From: an uncultured Alphaproteobacteria bacterium
GTDB taxonomy: Bacteria > Pseudomonadota > Alphaproteobacteria > CAKMZR01
Assembly (NCBI GenBank): GCA_929200455.1
Contig: CAKMZR010000052.1
Coordinates: 1 to 9,198, forward strand
Direction: 5' to 3'
Length of the DNA: 9,198 nucleotides
The notes under the pieces were generated by a model. The model ran no database searches. It saw only the letters and a list, made by a program, of their open reading frames with translations, and was not told the DNA's origin. Shown here piece after piece: positions 6,519 to 9,198 of the stretch. The translations under genes and the position numbers were made by a program. Within the stretch, counting starts at the first letter, position 1, and every line of letters begins with the position of its first letter.

Positions 6519-7112
6519 ATGACGGAAAGCGTGAGCAAGGAAGAGGTTTTAGAGTTTTGGTTTGAGACTTTGGAATCGAAGGATTGGTTTATGGGAGGGG
6601 ATCGTGTGGATGAGATGCTGAAGTCTCGATTTTCCGGACTTATGGAAGAAGTGACTTTGGGGAAGTGCGATGGTTGGTCTGAGACATTGGAGGGACGTCT
6701 AGCGTTGATACTGGTGTGTGATCAATTTTCGCGTAATATTTTTCGGGGTACGGGGCGTGCTTTTTCCTATGACGAGAAGGCTCGTGGTCTTGTTCATGAA
6801 GTGTTGAGTTCTGCAAAGGGGAAGGGTCATTTGTTAGGGGAGGCTCGTGTTCTTGAGCCTCATCATCAATTATTTTTTTTCATGCCTCTTATTCATAGTG
6901 AGTTGTGGTCGGATCAAGTATTATCTTTGAAGGTTTTTGAGTCTCTGGGGATGGAGTCATCATTGAAGGAGGCTCGCAATCATTATGATTTGATCGAGCG
7001 ATTTGGCCGTTATCCTCACCGCAATGAGGTTTTGGGTCGTGAGAGCACGAAGGAAGAGGAGGCGTATCTTTCTCATCCTTCGACGAATAGGTACGGGGTG
7101 GAGAAGAAGTAA
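6519..7112 (+). CDS. DUF924-family protein
   Basis: Soluble, helix-rich protein of 197 aa, about the family length. DUF924 proteins have a TPR-like helical fold and no established function. Family motifs are present in order: VLEFWFE at about 10-16, LILVCDQFSRNIFRGTGRAF (63-82) with D85, HHQLFFFMPLIHSE (115-128), DQVLSL, and the C-terminal RFGRYPHRNEVLGRES (161-176). ATG 6519 has AGAGG five bases upstream. An in-frame GTG at 6480 would add only a Glu/Arg-rich stretch. The last codons (GVEKK and stop) lie within the first copy of a 19-bp tandem repeat, so the C-terminus may vary in related strains. It is divergent from the SRP RNA gene, and no clear terminator follows. Confidence 0.88.
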   Translation: MTESVSKEEVLEFWFETLESKDWFMGGDRVDEMLKSRFSGLMEEVTLGKCDGWSETLEGRLALILVCDQFSRNIFRGTGRAFSYDEKARGLVHEVLSSAKGKGHLLGEARVLEPHHQLFFFMPLIHSELWSDQVLSLKVFESLGMESSLKEARNHYDLIERFGRYPHRNEVLGRESTKEEEAYLSHPSTNRYGVEKK

Positions 7113-7188
7113 AGGTGTGGAAAAGAAGTAGGGGTGTGGAGAAGAAGTAGGGGTGTGGAGAAGAAGTAGGGGTGTGGAAAAGAAGAAT
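7095..7188 (+). repeat. 19-bp tandem repeat over the 3' end of the DUF924 gene
   Basis: Four close copies begin at 7114, 7133, 7152 and 7171 (core ggtgtggagaagaagtagg). A first, slightly degenerate copy at 7095-7113 contains the DUF924 stop codon TAA. The period is not a multiple of three and every copy holds a TAA or TAG-like end, so the array is noncoding after the first unit. A single related copy recurs at 7969, at the head of the second duplicated unit. Confidence 0.9.
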
Positions 7189-7205
7189 TTTTCAGAGCAA
7201 AGCTC

Positions 7206-7259
7206 TTGACGGAATCAGACAAAAAGTTCTTGACAGAAAGATCGCAGCGGCATTAGTAT
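7206..7259 (+). promoter_or_regulatory. Putative promoter of paralogue 1 with two TTGAC boxes
   Basis: TTGACA at 7230-7235, a perfect -35 consensus, is followed after 18 bp by TAGTAT at 7254-7259 (4 of 6 for -10), placing the start of transcription near 7265-7267. A second box, TTGACG at 7206-7211, lies 24 bp upstream in the same direction with similar flanks (cttgac(g/a)gaa). It could be an activator site or an older -35. Both boxes and the spacing recur upstream of paralogue 2. Confidence 0.6.
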
Positions 7260-7264
7260 GTGAT

Positions 7265-7282
7265 TGCATGTGTTCACATGTA
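7265..7282 (+). promoter_or_regulatory. Inverted repeat at the predicted mRNA 5' end (paralogue 1)
   Basis: TGCATGTGTTCACATGTA can form up to 8 bp with one G-U pair. It begins at about the predicted transcription start and is followed within about ten bases by a run of seven or eight T. It may be a protective 5' mRNA hairpin, a weak attenuator or a protein operator. The counterpart in copy 2 differs only at positions that keep RNA pairing. Confidence 0.5.
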
Positions 7283-7321
7283 CACACTTTTTTTACAACA
7301 CGAGCATAAGGAGACTTTGCA

Positions 7322-7831
7322 ATGGCAGGTACTTTTACAATGAGCAGCGTAACAACGAGCGTCCCCAGCAAAGGAGTAGTAGCGTTTCGTTTTAAATATG
7401 ATGGTCTTTCGAACTACAATCCGAGCAAGATTCACATTGCAGAGACTACGGGAGTGTGGCAACTCAAGCCTTTGGACCACCGTAAGCATAGTGAAGACTA
7501 CTTTCATTATGAACATACGGTGGATTACAAGGATGAAGAGGACTATGATCTTGGGGGCATAAAGACTCCCTATGGCGGTGGAGTTCCGGAGTTTGATATT
7601 TATTTTGGCACGGTGTATCACTCGTCCATAGGAAAGGTTGTGATTGAGCTTGATAAGGGCGCCTTTACGGATTCGTCGGGACGTCTTTCGGAGCAGACAG
7701 AGTATGTGTTTGATATTAATCTCCACAGCCGTTCACGTCGAAGCACGGATGAGGACGAAGTTCCTCCTTCTGATGAGGGGGATGTTTCTGGTCTTACAGG
7801 CATTCAGCACCAGGATTCTCACGACTTCTGA
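7322..7831 (+). CDS. Unrecognised acidic protein, paralogue 1 of a tandem pair
   Basis: Protein of 169 aa of a family I do not recognise. It has no N-terminal signal peptide, membrane segment or cysteine. From about residue 30 it looks like beta-strands with loops: NYNPSKIHIAETTG, EHTVDYK, EDYDLGG, KTPYGGG, EFDIYF, then GKVVIELDKGAFTDSSGRL and TEYVFDINL. The last part recalls the VxLxxGAFTDxxG motif of bacterial Ig-like domains in surface proteins, a weak similarity. A charged linker RSRRSTDEDE leads to an acidic tail ending GLTGIQHQDSHDF. ATG 7322 has AAGGAG eight bases upstream, and the leader matches paralogue 2. It has its own putative promoter and terminator. Base use is more balanced than in nearby genes, suggesting strong expression or transfer. 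A secreted, surface or structural role is possible but unproven. Confidence 0.85.
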   Translation: MAGTFTMSSVTTSVPSKGVVAFRFKYDGLSNYNPSKIHIAETTGVWQLKPLDHRKHSEDYFHYEHTVDYKDEEDYDLGGIKTPYGGGVPEFDIYFGTVYHSSIGKVVIELDKGAFTDSSGRLSEQTEYVFDINLHSRSRRSTDEDEVPPSDEGDVSGLTGIQHQDSHDF

Positions 7832-7858
7832 GCAACTTTTATTGTTTGACGCATAGTG

Positions 7859-7894
7859 AAGGAGCCCACTGTCTTAGAGGCGGTGGGCTTCTTT
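7859..7894 (+). terminator. Intrinsic terminator after paralogue 1
   Basis: GCCCACTGTCT / AGGCGGTGGGC forms an 11-bp stem with a TAG loop (two G-U pairs), extended outward by AAGGA / TTCTT, with the T-rich TTCTTT overlapping its 3' arm. It lies 28 bp after the stop codon. The flanking A-rich arm could also let it act on the other strand. Confidence 0.85.
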
Positions 7895-8004
7895 GTGCGA
7901 GGGGGTTCTATTTTTTGCTCTCTATAATTTTCTTTTTTTGTTTCTGCGAGGACAGGTCAAAGAGATATGGTGTGGGAAAGAAGGTTTTTTTCAGAGCCAA
8001 GCCC

Positions 8005-8057
8005 TTGACGGAATCAGAGAAAAACCGTTGACAGAAAGATCGTAGCGGTATTAGTTT
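8005..8057 (+). promoter_or_regulatory. Putative promoter of paralogue 2 with two TTGAC boxes
   Basis: TTGACA at 8028-8033 plus TAGTTT at 8052-8057 with an 18-bp spacer repeats the arrangement before paralogue 1, with an upstream TTGACG at 8005-8010 (23 bp apart rather than 24). The -10 is weaker than in copy 1. Predicted start is near 8064, at the foot of the inverted repeat. Confidence 0.55.
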
Positions 8058-8062
8058 ATGAT

Positions 8063-8080
8063 TGCATGTGTTCGCATGCA
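8063..8080 (+). promoter_or_regulatory. Inverted repeat at the predicted mRNA 5' end (paralogue 2)
   Basis: TGCATGTGTTCGCATGCA corresponds to the inverted repeat at 7265-7282. Two transitions on the 3' arm change U-A to U-G and G-U to G-C, so all eight RNA pairs are kept. CTTTTTT follows immediately, so the element looks like a short attenuator or a stabilising 5' stem. Confidence 0.5.
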
Positions 8081-8113
8081 CTTTTTTATAACACGAGCAT
8101 AAGGAGACTTTCC

Positions 8114-8629
8114 ATGTCCAACACTTTTAGACTAGAGCACGCGGGGAGAGTGAGCGCCCATAAAAAAGGGATAGTGGAGATTGATTTTACACGCGTTAAT
8201 GTTGACAACTACGATCCGAGCAAGATTCACATTGCAGAGACTACGGGAACGTTGCTCGTCAAGCCTTTGCACAAGCGTGAGCATGCCGAAGACTATTTTC
8301 AGCATGAACATACGGTGGATTACAAAGAGGGAGAGGACTATGATCTTGGGGGCTTGAAGACTCCCTATGGCGGTGGAACTACGGAGTTTGATATTTATTT
8401 TGACACGGTGTATCACGCCTCCATAGGAAAGGTTGTGATTGAGCTTGATAAGGGTGCCTTTACGGATACGTCGGGACGTCTTTCTGAGGAGACTGAGTGG
8501 GTGTTTGATATTAATCTCCACCGCCGTTCACGTCGAAGCACGGATGAAGACGAAGTTCCTCCTTCTGATGTGGAGGGGGATGTTTCTGGTCTTACAGGCA
8601 TTCAGCACCAGGATTCTAACGACTTCTGA
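8114..8629 (+). CDS. Unrecognised acidic protein, paralogue 2 of a tandem pair
   Basis: Protein of 171 aa, paralogue of the 7322-7831 product: about 83% identical from NYDPSKIHIAETTG (residue 32) to the end, but with only scattered matches over the first 30 residues. The shared core has EHTVDYK, EDYDLGG, KTPYGGG, EFDIYF, an Ig-like-looking VVIELDKGAFTDTSGRL and WVFDINL, then RRSRRSTDEDE and the tail GLTGIQHQDSNDF. One Val is inserted in the linker (SDVEGD versus SDEGD). No cysteine, signal peptide or membrane segment. ATG 8114 is preferred to an upstream in-frame ATG at 8066 because 8066 lies in the leader hairpin, AAGGAG sits seven bases before 8114, and the leader aligns with copy 1. Function is unknown. 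The acidic, Phe-ending tail could be a type I secretion-like signal, a speculation. Confidence 0.85.
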   Translation: MSNTFRLEHAGRVSAHKKGIVEIDFTRVNVDNYDPSKIHIAETTGTLLVKPLHKREHAEDYFQHEHTVDYKEGEDYDLGGLKTPYGGGTTEFDIYFDTVYHASIGKVVIELDKGAFTDTSGRLSEETEWVFDINLHRRSRRSTDEDEVPPSDVEGDVSGLTGIQHQDSNDF

Positions 8630-8655
8630 GCAATTTTTATTGTTTGACGATAGGT

Positions 8656-8691
8656 AAGAAGCCCACTGTCTTAGAGGCGGTGGGCTTCTTT
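8656..8691 (+). terminator. Intrinsic terminator after paralogue 2
   Basis: AAGAAGCCCACTGTCT pairs with AGGCGGTGGGCTTCTT around a TAG loop, a 16-bp stem with two G-U pairs. It is more perfect than the copy-1 stem because AAGGA has become AAGAA. It lies 26 bp after the stop. The A-rich left arm and T-rich right arm make it potentially bidirectional, which would also suit transcripts coming from pnp. Confidence 0.87.
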
Positions 8692-8781
8692 GTGCGAGGG
8701 GGTGCTGTTTTTTGAGACAAACAAGTTTGGAACAAAGGAGGGACGCCCCTCTCTCTCTGCTCTCCTTGACTGCTTCCATGA

Positions 8782-8889
8782 GGCAGGCTAGGGGGCCCAC
8801 AGGGAGGTGAGGGGCAACGGAGACAGGGTCACACAGGAGACAGGGTCACGGAGACAGGGTCACACGGAGACAGGAGGGGCAGGCTAGGC
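8782..8889. repeat. Short direct repeats GGCAGGCTAGG bordering a repeat-rich spacer
   Basis: GGCAGGCTAGG occurs at 8782-8792 and again at 8879-8889, in the same direction, enclosing the 14-bp repeat cluster. No gene is visible between the paralogue 2 terminator and the end of pnp (8692-8902), and the sequence there is a mix of short repeats and a CT-run. The paired 11-mers could be slippage products or the borders of a small insertion. Confidence 0.6.
8819..8874. repeat. 14-bp repeat GGAGACAGGGTCAC, three full copies and one partial
   Basis: Full copies begin at 8819, 8836 and 8850, and a 9-base partial copy at 8866. Spacers between copies are ACA, none and AC, so the array is not strictly periodic. 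It lies just downstream of pnp on its coding strand. No role can be assigned from sequence alone. Confidence 0.85.
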
Positions 8890-8902
8890 GGAGATATCCG
8901 TT

Positions 8903-9198
8903 TTATTCGATTTCTTGGCCTGTGTTTTGGTCGATAGACTTCATGGAAAGTCGGACGCGTTTTCTCTCATCGATGGCGAGGCATTTGACATAGACCCTAT
9001 CGTCTTCATTGAGGTAGTCGGTGACTTTATTGCATCGTTCGTGACTGATTTCCGAGATGTGTAGGAGTCCGTCAGTGGTACCAAAGAGGTTGACAAAGGC
9101 ACCGAAGTCAGTGATTCGGACGACTTTTCCGTGATAGATGGTTCCGACGACGACTTCAGCGGTGATGTCATGGATACGTTTCATGGCGGCATCGAGAG
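8903..9198 (-). CDS. pnp: Polynucleotide phosphorylase, C-terminal S1 domain (5' part outside the window)
   Basis: The - strand frame is open from the window edge to TAA at 8905-8903, giving about the last 97 residues. IHDITAEVVVG is the linker after the KH domain, and YHGKVVRITDFGAFVNL, GLLHISEIS, KVTDYL and VKCLAIDERKRVRLSMK form the S1 RNA-binding domain typical of PNPase. The enzyme is a trimeric 3'-5' exoribonuclease that uses phosphate and takes part in mRNA decay. An internal ATG at 9184 is Met within the continuous frame (LDAAMKRI upstream), not the start. The tail after S1 is short (SIDQNTGQEIE), without a long acidic extension. The other S1 proteins (RpsA, Rne) fit less well because of the IxxITAExxVG linker. 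No clear terminator is seen right after it on this strand. Confidence 0.93.
   Translation of the reverse strand, partial: LDAAMKRIHDITAEVVVGTIYHGKVVRITDFGAFVNLFGTTDGLLHISEISHERCNKVTDYLNEDDRVYVKCLAIDERKRVRLSMKSIDQNTGQEIE

Larger units (their letters stand above)
7171..8714 (+). repeat. Tandem duplication of a whole transcription unit (about 746 bp, two copies)
   Basis: Unit 1 spans about 7171-7917 and unit 2 about 7969-8714, separated by about 51 bp. Both share, in order, a ggtgtgg(a/g)aaagaag head, a T-run followed by cagagc, paired TTGAC boxes, an inverted repeat, an AAGGAG ribosome binding site, the gene, the terminator stem, and a gtgcgaggggg plus T-run tail. Identity is high except across the first 90 or so coding bases. 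Boundaries are read by eye. Confidence 0.9.

Noticed and set aside
7274..7726. Long - strand open frame opposite paralogue 1, with a similar one at 8132-8521 opposite paralogue 2
   Set aside because: Their similarity follows directly from the DNA duplication, they have no good ribosome binding site, and the + strand genes have full signals.
7923..7928. Perfect TATAAT between the two units
   Set aside because: No -35 at a suitable distance and it lies upstream of the better-supported promoter of unit 2.
7846..8031. Small open frame between the paralogues
   Set aside because: It runs through the terminator and promoter of the duplicated units and has no ribosome binding site or homology that I recognise.
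8782..8889. CRISPR array
   Set aside because: Repeats are only 14 bp and spacers 0-3 bp, far from CRISPR dimensions.
8890..8908. Small hairpin CGGA-GATA-TCCG followed by TTTT as a + strand terminator
   Set aside because: Only a 4-bp stem, no gene needs it on that strand, and the strong terminator at 8656-8691 is already present.

Overview
The window looks like chromosomal DNA of an alphaproteobacterium. Support comes from a type II phosphatidylserine synthase (PssA) cotranscribed with yejB-yejE, a DUF4170 protein, a TerB/J-domain DjlA-like protein, a DUF924 protein, and the order 4.5S SRP RNA - dnaX - ybaB on one strand. GC content is moderate, near one half. The + strand is G- and T-rich whichever way the genes point, which suggests that + is the leading replication strand and that strand-biased mutation is strong. 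A host-associated lineage with a reduced genome (for example a Holosporales-like bacterium) would fit, but the sequence does not prove it.

Layout. Positions 1-4435 hold one tight rightward operon: the 3' end of an unknown gene with hexapeptide repeats and an AT-hook-like tail, pssA, yejB, yejE, a protein with two DUF4170-like units, and a DjlA-like co-chaperone. Junctions are 4-bp ATGA overlaps, a 1-bp gap or short gaps. Convergent to it, on the - strand from 6400 down to 4484, lie a promoter, the SRP RNA gene, dnaX and ybaB. recR, often found after ybaB, is not there. A rightward DUF924 gene starts at 6519, and its 3' end merges into a 19-bp tandem repeat.

Positions 7171-8714 are the most unusual part. 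A transcription unit of about 746 bp is present twice in tandem. Each unit has paired TTGAC boxes, a putative promoter, a hairpin at the predicted mRNA 5' end, a strong ribosome binding site, one gene for a 169 or 171 aa acidic protein of a family I do not recognise, and a strong intrinsic terminator. The proteins are about 83% identical over their last 139 residues but much less alike over their first 30. Base composition here is more balanced than in the neighbouring genes. A repeat-rich spacer follows, and the window ends in the C-terminal S1 domain of polynucleotide phosphorylase (pnp, - strand).

How the genes work together: the left operon combines membrane phospholipid synthesis, the membrane half of a peptide ABC importer and membrane-associated protein quality control. 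The - strand cluster serves protein targeting (SRP RNA), the replication clamp loader (DnaX) and a nucleoid-associated protein (YbaB). The duplicated pair looks like a separately controlled accessory module, probably well expressed.
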